The notes under the pieces: model-generated
Database searches by the model: none
Seen by the model: only the letters and a program-made list of their open reading frames with translations
Told to the model about the DNA's origin: nothing
Assembly: GCA_037576195.1 (NCBI GenBank)
Contig: CM075104.1
Span: 23,948,211-24,012,210, forward strand
Reading direction: 5' to 3'
Source: Phytoseiulus persimilis
Lineage: Eukaryota; Arthropoda; Arachnida; Mesostigmata; Phytoseiidae
Length of the DNA stretch: 64,000 bases
Shown here: positions 12,508-22,144 of the stretch, one piece after another
Layout of the letters: each line of letters starts with the position of its first letter
Position numbering within the stretch: the stretch's first letter is position 1
Position numbers and translations under genes: made by a program

Positions 12508-13246
12508 GACGTGCGAAGAGGTTGTCCCTCAGGCACGGAACTGGAGTGTTACGATCAACGATAATAAATATGAAAATGCACCTTCCACGGCTCGTCGATA
12601 TGAGTTTGGCCCTCGTCTTTCAGACTCTGAGTCGCTCGAGAGAAGATGATTGTTCTCTCTGAAACTTGAGCCCTCTTTCGGTTCGTCGAATTATCTGATC
12701 CAAATCTGGAACTCTCATCGTTTCACAACGGTTTCTGGAACGAGCGATTCTTTGAGAACAAGCGTTGTAGTCGATACCCGCACGCGACGGTGGATTGGTG
12801 AGCTTGAACTCAAACCACTGCGACTTCGAAATAAATATTGATTCGCTACACGCTGAAACAACCGGAAACTCACTAGCCGCTGAATCTGATCAGTGCGTCA
12901 CGTCAGAATGCTATCAAATCGATGGGATATGTTTTTTTTTTCCTGAGCCCGAGCCTTCCCAGGGCAACCCTTGCAGAATGAAGCGAAAGACACAGTCATG
13001 GAAGAGCCCATTGTGTGGAGGAACGGTCCGATTCGAGATCGGGCACGAGAGATTTTCTTGAACCCGCTCATGGAAAATAAATCGCGACGAAGAAATTCCG
13101 GATGGATGTCGAGGCTACTGCGCATGCGCCCTATCGGTTGGCGTTCATTGGCGAACATACTCATCCCATCGTTCTGGGGAAGTCGTAATCTCTGATGGGG
13201 CTAGAGCTATCGTGAAGGGAAACGCGTTCTGGATTACCAAAACTAC

Positions 13247-13401
13247 CTTGCCGGGAGTATATTCAATAAATTTCAGGGATAATGAGAAGAATTGAAGGCT
13301 CCTCGCCCCGAGCTCATTCAGCCAGTCAGATGTTCCCAGCTTGACGTCCTGGAGTTCGGTAACGACTTTCGAAACCCAATCCGGGAAGAGATGCAAACCA
13401 T
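13247..13401 (-). CDS. Candidate exon, unrecognised
   Basis: Bounded by an acceptor with a pyrimidine tract (TTCTACAG|ATGG, start 13401) and a donor (GGCAAG|GTAGTT, end 13247). It encodes GLHLFPDWVSKVVTEL followed by about 33 more protein-like residues, ending FIEYTPGK. Reading through the donor gives another 34 protein-like residues to a stop at 13145, so the 3' boundary is uncertain. No family is recognised. It lies on the same strand as the exon at 12314-12507. Confidence 0.33.
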
Positions 13402-13868
13402 CTGTAGAAGCCAACGGAACGAGTGGGTTTTATGGAAATTCTTTGCTGCTTCAGAGCCGTCCTTCTTGTGCGTCAAGAACAGACTCCTAGTTCCAGTTTG
13501 CCGGTTTCCACATTCCGCCTCACTGGCTGATCGCTCTCCACTATGAGCTCCGCAGCACCCAGCCCGAGTGTCTCGCGCCTGAAAAACTACTCGTGCTGCG
13601 CTGGAAACTCTCAACAGTCCCTGAAGTAGAATCTGCTCGCGACTTAGCTCTGAGCACATCCAGGCATCGCGCACGTCGAGTACGGAGCCTCCGTTGTCTA
13701 AATCCGTTTTTTCCGGGCACAGGCAAGAAAAGAGGCATTCTCTTCTCGTCGTCGCAAGAGTTCGCAGGGTGCGTACAACAAGCGAATGGGAAACATTCGA
13801 TCTCCATCCTCTATTCGACTCAGTTAGGCTCTCCGCAGAGCATGCCTTAGCCAAAGACTAAATACCAC

Positions 13869-13943
13869 AAGCATACATTAGCTCAACGCTAAGACTAAAT
13901 TTCAGAAGCATACATTAGCTCAACGCTAAGACTAAATTTTCAG
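13869..13943. repeat. 37/38-bp direct tandem duplication
   Basis: Two near-identical adjacent units (13869-13905 and 13906-13943) begin AAGCATACATTAGCTCAACG and differ only by one T in a T run. The sequence just upstream (13850-13868) resembles the unit's 3' end, which suggests an older third copy. Confidence 0.9.
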
Positions 13944-14708
13944 ACAAGCAAAGAGGTCATAAGTGTCTTTGCGGACAGGACGGGATTGTTTCGTTTCCCT
14001 CGGCAGCTCACTCAGGAGTTCTGTTGTCCGATAGTATCCTCCACGCCGATCAGGGCGAACACAGCGTGGGCCAGGGTTCAGACATGCCGAAGTCAATCGT
14101 GTTTTTGTTGGTCGATTATCTTGCTCAGCCTGACTATATCACTCGAGAACTATACGCCGTTTCCATCACTCAAGTGAAGAGACATTCGTTCCATTACGCA
14201 TCGCTTCAATCGAGCTACACCATGGCACATCCGGACTCACGTCCCGAGCTTTGTCAGTGGCCCTGTCCTGTTCCAACGAGATTTCCACAGAAGCGTGTCC
14301 TCAACAAGGAGAATCGTTGATGCCGGGAGACACTCAACGAGCCCTTTGGATAGATTTGAGCAAATAAATTCTGGCAGTGATCGGTACACGACATCAAAGA
14401 AATCGATTCCTAGTAGTTCGTCGGCTTTTTACTCATTCGGGAATTCCCACTGGGCAGCCAGCGGAGGGCAAGGACCCGAAAAACGTCGTTGACGCTGTGC
14501 GAGCAGATCCCAAATCATCGCTCCGTAGCCGACTCTCTACTTCGGTCCTGAGGAGAGCCACTTCGAGTTCGGGTAGCAAGTATTGACACTACTTCGCCGT
14601 CGTACCCCGACGTTGGAGGCATGCGCCAGGTTTGGCCGAAACAACGCAAGAGGCTGAGATTGAATACTCCGTTCCGAAAAGACGAGCCGGTCCAGAAGTC
14701 GGAATGTA

Positions 14709-15614
14709 CAGGGTCATCGTAAGTCGGGAACTTTCTTACCCTCTCTTCTTTTGCTCATAGCTCGGTGAAAAATGGTCGGATTCTGGAAAATCTTTCTGCG
14801 TTCGATAGCTGGAAGGACGGCGCGTCTTTTTCCCGTCGAATTTCGTGAATCGGTAAAAAATTGAATTTTTTAAATCGGCCTAAAAATTGCAATTTTTTTT
14901 TTTCAACTTTTCTCAAAAAACTGATCGACCAACTTCCAAAGTCAACCGATCGAATTCGAAAGTGCTTAAGTCGAGGCAGGATAGGATGCTGCTCAAACGC
15001 CCGGCAACTCCAGATTTCTAGCTCAGGATCTGTGAGAAGGACGAAAGATCGTTTCAACCTCGACGTCAGGATCGACCACCTGACAAGATCGCGTACTCTT
15101 TGCATTAAGGCCCGTAACTCCTCAGGGATGCCGAATTCGAAAATTTTTCCGATGGCGAAAAGTTCTTAGATTGGTCCAGACTACCCGACTATGGAGTTGC
15201 CGGGTCGATCCGACAACTCCGGATTTTCGGGGGAAAAAAAAAGTCGGTTAGTCTGGACCAATCTAAGAACTTTTTGCCATCGGAAAAATTTTCGAATCAC
15301 AGATCCTGAGCTAGAAATCTGGAGTTGCCGGGCGTTTGAGCAGCATCCATTCCTGCCTCGACTTAAGCACTTTCGAATTCGATCGGTTGACTTTAGAAGT
15401 TTGTCGATCAGTTTTTTGAGAAAAGTTGAAAAAAAAAATTGCAATTTTTAGGCCGATTTAAAAAATTCAATTTCTTACCGATTCACGAAACGAGACGCGC
15501 CGTCCTTCCAGCTATCGAACGCAAAAAGATTTTCCAGAATCCGACCATTTTTCACCGAGCTATGAGCAAAAGAAGAGAGGGTGAGAAAGTTCCCGACTTA
15601 CGATGACCACCCTG
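14709..15614. mobile_element. Fold-back DNA element 1 (long inverted repeat, TA-flanked)
   Basis: The ends are inverted copies of each other: left CAGGGTCATCGTAAGTCGGG from 14709, right the same with two extra G after CAGGGT, ending 15614. A TA dinucleotide flanks both sides (14707-14708 and 15615-15616), as expected for a Tc1/mariner-type target site. The two arms remain nearly identical inwards for about 400 nt and meet near 15206, where a small GGAGTTG/CAACTCC hairpin marks the centre. The left arm carries 100 nt (15036-15135) missing from the right arm. No transposase frame is visible, so it is non-autonomous. The high arm identity suggests recent formation or gene conversion between arms. 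Confidence 0.88.
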
Positions 15615-15616
15615 TA

Positions 15617-18407
15617 TGGGTTGTCGAGATCTGATTGAATCACCCGTTCTTGAATATTTTGGTTCTCACCTTTGGTTCGCAGGCATGGTTCCCCTGTATA
15701 GCGATGCAGGAGTACGAGCGCACCTGGGGACCACTCGACGCATGCACGACGCGATGCAAATGTATCTCTGGAATACTACCGGGCCGAAAGTATGGAAGGT
15801 CAGAACGATGCAAAGTTATCTTCAGAGCCATTCATGTCTGCGGTAGGAACGCGACAAGAGTTTCAGGGAAGAATGTCCAGGGCGGGAGTATCGCCTTGAA
15901 CTATCAAAGTAGAGCGCTGTCAGGCTAGGAGCCTTGGACGAAAAGCTCGAGAACCACTGAAACGGCGCACGAGATCCTCACGTCTTCGGCAAACTCCCGA
16001 CACTACGCGGCCAACGAGAACCCCGCACTCCGGAGTCGGCTAAAAATAGTCTGAAGAATAGCCTCCACCTATTCAGTGCACCGTCAACCATGAGTTTTTC
16101 ATGACCCGATGTCGAAGATGATGGCAATCACGTCTGGAATCTAGTTACATGCATGCTCCTCCGTTAAAGCCGCGTGCGGTTCGGCACTCTCGGCGACCCT
16201 TGCTCAAGAAGCAGGAGCCCACGCTCTTGTTTTCCTCCCATCTGGGTGCTCATGCTGGAACATACCGAGGCCTGGAGTGAATCCAGTCTCGGACTCACTT
16301 CCATCCTGGTGAATGATTGGATTATGCCAGAGAGGATCAGCCCGTTCCCAGTACACGATGGTACATGCACGATGGAGGAGTCACGAAACGCTCATTGTTG
16401 AAGATGATCCAGAGGTAAAACTGCTGGGGGATTCGAAGTTCATATGCGCCGAGAAACACGGCGAAGGCCCTTCTCGAATCGCATCAAATCTTGAAATTCA
16501 TCCCATCTCCGGCGATATCTTAAGATTTCCTCCTCGTTGACCGTGGACGACGAGAGTCACGAGATGAACGGTAACTCTCATTGGAGCCGCGGATCATCGT
16601 TCTCACGAGGCTGCCCTCCCGCGAGAAATCGTCGCCCTTATCTCGAGCACGCGTCGAGACCAAGCATTCAGAATGCACATTGCCCTTGAGTGGCGCTCCC
16701 TTTTCAATGAACAGCCGACGGTCGGGGATCGGAGCGATCCACAGAGCTTCGGAGTCCCCTTTCCTCGATCCTGATCATTCTGGCTGTGATCCATGATTTC
16801 GGATCCTCGAGGACTCCGGCCTCGGAAATTCTTCTTTCTCTGAGACCTTCTATGATCGCCTGGAGTCTGACTCCTCTGAATGCCGGATTTATATGGGGGA
16901 TCTTTCCTACAACGTGGATGTAATTGGCTGCATTAGGTGAAGGCACGCGTATTTTCCGAGAGTTGTTAACCGTACAGGTCGTTCAGAAGCCAGAATAGAA
17001 GCAATCTTCGCTCTCCTACTAGGAAAACAATGTCAAGATATATTATTAGATTTTGACAAATGATGGAGGTCGACTGACGCCCGAGAGGCTCTCACGGATG
17101 AGAACACTCGACTTAAGAGCTGGAGATAGGAAGAATCATTTACGCGGCGAGGAGAGATTCGAAGCGTTCTTTGTCCATCAGAAAAGAAGACATCGGTGAA
17201 CACCCAAGTAAGGCAGAACACGTCTGCGAATGAATCCGTGTCCGTCGTTCTCGTCAGCTCCACCCTCGCAGTCTATGTTGGGTCGACGATGGTGAAGAAG
17301 ACAGCAGAGCAGAAACTGGAGGCGATTTGGAATAATATTTCGGAGCGAGTGCGCAGGGGAGTCCGCCACTGGGCTCCAGACCTCTCGACCCAACACGTTA
17401 GATCTGTTCTGAAAGCGTCCCTCCAAATGTAGTCGAGGTGGGTGGCAGCACTCCAACGGAGCATCCGTTCATTCCGCAAACTGCTTTGGCGTTGCTCGAC
17501 TGGTTCCCTACTCCATTTGTGGCCCCTCGATTCCGAGGTGCCGCTCGAAGCAAACCCCTGCTCCTGGGAACAAGTATTCCTGCTCCCGTTGAATCATCCA
17601 ATCAGATTCAGACGTGGCGAGCATGCCGGAAGTCAGCCTATAATGGCGATTTCTCAATAGACCATTTTACAGCAGCTGGAGTGTGGAACTGAACACAGAG
17701 TTTATGCACTATAGAAATTTTCTCGCCTCTCAATCTTGCCCATAATGCAAACCGTTCCTCACATCTCGATCGATGACAATGGAGAGCTGGGGACCTCTTT
17801 CCATCAAAACTGGATCGGTAGCGCCCATTTTTCATCGTGCTGTGAAAGCGTGCATCATGAACAGCTCGGATCGATTTTTCATCCGCTACAATTCGTGTTT
17901 CGAACTCGTGGTTCTATTTTGTTCCATAGCAAGAACAGCGTTCGTCCCTTCCGATGTCCCACTCGGACATTCCGAGAGCCTGGCGGCAGAACCTGTCTGG
18001 ATTATCCAGACCCTGTCGCTACACGTTTGAGTTCCGAACAATAATTCAGCAAGTTTGTCATTACTGCCTTTGTTTGAGGCTAACAAAGAGCTCCGTTCGC
18101 TGGCTACAAAGCGCCGAGGAGCGAACTTCAGAACCCAATCAAGGCTTCCGAGTTCATTTCATTATTGTTGTCATTATTCAATGGTTCCGCTATTAATATC
18201 GCGATGCCGCTTGCTCGGCCTCGTCCCCCTCTTTCCTGAGAAGATAAGGCGAGCATGGAGTTTAGACTCAGAGGTGATCCCGGAGAGTTGGACAAGTCAT
18301 TCAAACATGCAACTTCCTCCCTTCCTCAGCCGCTTCGCCTTCCACGATGGAACCATGGATGGAGCATGGAACCATGCCTTTCATCGTTCCTTCCATCCCG
18401 TTAAACA
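15617..18407. other. Stretch without a recognised gene
   Basis: Contains one protein-like minus-strand frame (16704-16946, listed separately) and a plus-strand frame at 17196-17432 with a short helical segment (KKTAEQKLEAIWNNISERV). No known family, RNA gene or repeat was seen in the rest. Confidence 0.35.
16704..16946 (-). CDS. Candidate exon/ORF, unrecognised
   Basis: The minus-strand frame includes ANYIHVVGKIPHINPAF, then GVRLQAIIEGLRERRISEAG and LEDPKSWITARMIRIEE, with convincing alternation of hydrophobic and charged residues. A possible acceptor (TAATGCAG|CC) lies near 16925. No family is recognised. The C-terminal part beyond IEERG becomes Ser/Arg/Pro-rich and may already be intron. 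Confidence 0.28.
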   Translation of the reverse strand: MPSPNAANYIHVVGKIPHINPAFRGVRLQAIIEGLRERRISEAGVLEDPKSWITARMIRIEERGLRSSVDRSDPRPSAVH

Positions 18408-19463
18408 AAGGGTCTCGGCCATTAGTGGCCTCGCGGATTTTGCACTACTCCAGACAAAACTTGGTCAACTTAAAAGGCTCATATCTCGGCTCCCAGATGG
18501 GTTACAGCGCCGATCGAGTTATTTTTGGAAAGCTGAAGAAGGGAGCTATCGGATAGCATGCCGTTTGGATCGAAGATGGACGAATACCTTTAAAATCGAT
18601 GAATTCGAGACCGATGCAATAGCGTCGAGTGCGCACTCTGGAGTTGAGCTGAATCGAAAGGTCACTGAGAGTCGAAGGTTTTGCAAAAAAAAAATTAAAA
18701 AAAGAGAGGCGCTTTTTTTTCGCCGAAAATATTTATTCCTTCGGTTGACCCTCCGATTTTTTTGGACCCCCCCCCCCCTCCCTGAGCTCTCTAGTGATGA
18801 AGTCGGAGCTCAAAACATGCATACATGTTAGGCTCGAGCACCTGCGCATAGCTCATCGCCCGGGAGCAACGGCTGGAAGCAAATGCATCCATCGGCGCAG
18901 GGAGTCGAATCCCGAGAACAGAAGCCACAAACATTGTTTCTGAGAATCTTGCCATCACTTCTGCGCTCAGCGGAAGCCTTGACCGATCTCTTCATACCCT
19001 CAGAGGGAGAGACAGGCTCAGAAGAGAGTGATGCCGGCGAATGAAGATCACTTACTTTGCCGGAACCATCACGGGCGTTTTTCTCCGGGGGGGGGGGGGG
19101 GGGGGAGAGTCCAAGGAAAAAAATATTTCCGGCGAAAGAAAAAGCGCCTCTTTTTTTTTGGATTTTTTTTTAGCAAAACCTTCGACTCTCAGTGACCTTT
19201 CGATTCAGCTCAACTCCAGAGTGCGCACTCGACGCTATCTATTTTCGCATCGGTCTCGAATTCATCGATTTTAAAGGTATTCGTCCATCTTCGATCCAAA
19301 CGGCATGTATGCTATGTCTCTTCTTCAGCTTTCCAACAATAACTCGATCGGCGCTGTGACCCATCTGGGAGCCGAGATATGAGCCTTTAAGTTGACCGAG
19401 TTTTGTCTGGAGTAGTGCAAAATCCGCGGGGCCGATGGCCAAGCCTTAATGGCCGAGTCCCTT
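18408..19463. mobile_element. Fold-back DNA element 2 (long inverted repeat)
   Basis: The left arm (about 18408-18780) and right arm (about 19085-19463) are inverted copies. The outer ends pair as AAAGGGTCTCGGCCATTA on the left with AAAGGGACTCGGCCATTA on the right (read inwards). Pairing continues through the segments containing CATATCTCGGCTCCCAGATG and ACTCTGGAGTTGAGCTGAAT, to homopolymer tracts near the centre: a run of 12 C at 18767-18778 facing a run of 19 G at 19087-19105. About 300 nt between the arms is unpaired. No transposase is visible and no clear target-site duplication was found. The 258-codon plus-strand frame across the left arm is treated as chance. Confidence 0.85.
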
Positions 19464-21069
19464 TACGATCGCTGCTCTTCATAGGCGCGAATATCTTGTA
19501 CGGCAGCGGAATTTGAATCTGAGGTCATCTGAGAATACAATCAGAGCATGAACGTATCCATCTGCCCGGACCCAAAATGAAAGAGGAGAGGGGGGGGGGC
19601 ATCAAATCGGCCCCGGTCATCGTTGACCCTTGCTGTACTACTGCCTGCCCCTCAATCACCCTTCGCTCCATTCGTGGGACAACGCGGGTAACTCAGGGAG
19701 CTATCGCTACGGAGTCCTAGGAAAAGAGCAGCCGTATCAAGTAAAGTGACATCCGAGCCGCTCAATTGCCAGAAAACCCGGGCGACCATTCAGGACCTAT
19801 TTTTCACCATTTTGGCTCAGTTCTTTAATCGATGCATAATTCCGTGCACATCGCATGGTTTGTTTTTCGTACGTTTATTAATCATCGATGTTTCCCTGCA
19901 TTTTTTCGCCTAATAGAAAGATTTCCGCTCCGATTGTGAGCCAAGAGAAGACGAAAGTTTGCACACTCGCGAAAATACACGCTTCCAATGCCAATTACCA
20001 GAAAAGTTAATATCTGTATCCTGTCACACTAATATGATTAGATCCAACTTCACTCTCCCACAGAGATCGGAAGCTGGAACAAGAAGTACTCAGTTGATTT
20101 GTGTATCCCTTGGAAGGCAGTGTCAATGAACATATTCTACGAGTTCAATAGAAACCTCTCGCGATCCGAGCTTGTCCGTACCAAACTGGGAAACACGAAT
20201 ATGTGTTCTCTTTCGATCAAAATGCCGCCGAGTGCCATGGAAAAAGAGGGATCTATTTGCGCAGGAAGAGTCTTCCGTAGGACCCGCAAAAGTTGCGCCA
20301 TACCGCATACTTAAGCGGTCTCGAGGCTCAGTGTTGATTCGATGGTATCGCGCGTTGCTTCGTCCATGTGTTCCCCACCTTCCTCCACCAGTCCTGGTTT
20401 GAATTGAGCTGTTCTGAATGCAAGCATATCCCGTCGACCTGAGAAAACAAACAGATTCCTATCTCAAACCGATTTCTGCGAGAATCGAGAGTTTTGGAGG
20501 ACACGGATGAGTTGATCTGTGCCTACTCCACGGAAGCCAGGGCTCATGACGCTTTTTATCAGGTGTGCAGAAGGAATCGCTTTCTGTCAGTGTTATCATG
20601 GCACGTTTTTACAATGTAGCTCAGGTATGACGCACATTCAAATGAAACCCCGTACATTGAGACCCTGCAATATTGAAAATACGTCGGTTCCCTCGATCAA
20701 CTTGCGTATTTTGCGTAGACCCAATCATGGATCACTCAGAACACATTCTTCGATTGAAAGTTTGCCGCTACGTCGTTCAAAGTCACCCACGTCCCCAGAA
20801 TTGAGAGAATCGCTGCGCGCTGAAGGCGACATCGATAGGTCCTGATTAATTACGCTTCGTACTGAACCAAGAGTACTTCCGAAAGGGACGATATGCCACG
20901 GTTTTTCACCCCAAAATTTATTTACATTGATAATTCTAGGAAGCCGCCTCTAAAACTTAACAAATCGATCGGGATCGAACTGCTCCCGAGTGTCTTGCTG
21001 CGCTGACTAAAATTAGCTAGGCCGCTACGGTTGAAGAGTAGAACAACGGTGGCGATGGTGAAGTGTAAT
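19464..21069. other. Stretch without a recognised gene
   Basis: Mostly AT-richer sequence with no convincing exon. The 3' part is expected to include the 3' untranslated region of the Ly6 gene that ends at 21070. Confidence 0.4.
20917..20922 (-). terminator. Polyadenylation signal, Ly6 gene
   Basis: AATAAA on the minus strand, about 150 nt downstream of the Ly6 stop codon at 21070-21072. This is the expected position for its 3' end. Confidence 0.55.
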
Positions 21070-22144
21070 TCAACGAACGCGTGCGGTGACGAAAACGCCG
21101 AGGGCAGTGAGAACGGAGACCAGTGCGAAGCTCGATTGATTCCACGTCGCGGGGTTACACCTATCTGTATGACATTCACAGTTGGTTGCTTTGAGGAACG
21201 GATCGGCTGAAATCGGGGGAACGTTTGAATTTTAGACGTCGAAGTGCGCGAAGCTCAAAGCGCAAAGGTCAGAGCCCCCTCATAGACCCGAAGGCTGAGG
21301 GTCCGTCCAAAAGGCTGAGTGACGCGGGAAAGGAGCTTTCGGAGCTACTCATACAAGCATGATACAGCTAGACTCGATCATTGGATCATCGGCGGACGAG
21401 TGATGGTTGCCGGTTACTGCATCACTGCGAGCCGACCAAACGACAAAACCGCACTAATGGCCAAGTTCCTGCGACGGACGAGCATCCGAAGTTCGGAGTC
21501 GAGCTGCGTGCAGTCGACTGAATCTGAGTCGAGATCGATCAGATTCTTCCCAGCATATCTGAGCGACGATCCGCTCCAAGAGTCTCGAACCTGACAGAGT
21601 CGCCGCCGTGGAATCGTCATGCTCCGAGCGCCAGTTTTGGAAGAACATTCGGCCTGGCTGTGGATTCCCGACAAAGAGTTGATTCTTTCTCGCTCGAACG
21701 GAATCAGCCTGGCCAAGATTCGCTTCTACTGGCGACAGAAAACTCTCTGACAGGGCAGCTAATTGCCACGAAGCGGGATCCGAAGCGCGCTTTGAAGCAA
21801 TCATCGGAAATCGGGAGAGCGCGTAGGTGGAACTGCTCGAAGATTGACTTACGCGTTAGAATACAACTCTCTCGGTTTTCGTTGTGTTTCTTCCATCCGC
21901 AACGACGGTCGTATACGACTCCTATGCCCTCGCTCTGCATGAATTGTAACCGGCACACCTTGAAGCTCTCCCTTTGGTTGTTGTTCTCGTAGTGCAGATC
22001 GTCGCAGTTCTTCAGGTGTCGCTCGCTCGGAGGGGATCCACAGTCCGTGTCGTTCTTCGAGTTGCAGACATAGCACTGGAAGCCGAGCGCCGACGGAGTG
22101 GCGTAACCCAGCAGGAATACGAGTACGAGAACGTTGCTAGTCAT
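21070..22144 (-). CDS. Ly6/uPAR-domain GPI-anchored protein (quiver/boudin-type)
   Basis: Two exons: 22144-21853 and 21206-21070, joined in phase 1 (donor C|GTAAGT, acceptor TTTCAG|CC), giving 142 residues. Residues 1-21 are a signal peptide (MTSNVLVLVFLLGYATPSAL). The mature protein starts FQCYVCNSKNDTDCG and has the ten-cysteine three-finger pattern, closing with the diagnostic CECHTDRCN in exon 2. A hydrophobic tail (ALVSVLTALGVFVTA) directly before the stop is typical of a GPI-attachment signal. The family acts at the cell surface, for example on ion channels or in septate-junction assembly in insects. Which member this is cannot be told from the sequence. The 646-nt intron contains nothing recognisable. 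Confidence 0.88.

Noticed and set aside
18055..18831. 258-codon plus-strand ORF
   Set aside because: It lies largely within the left arm of fold-back 2 and ends in homopolymer-rich sequence. No transposase or other motif is present.
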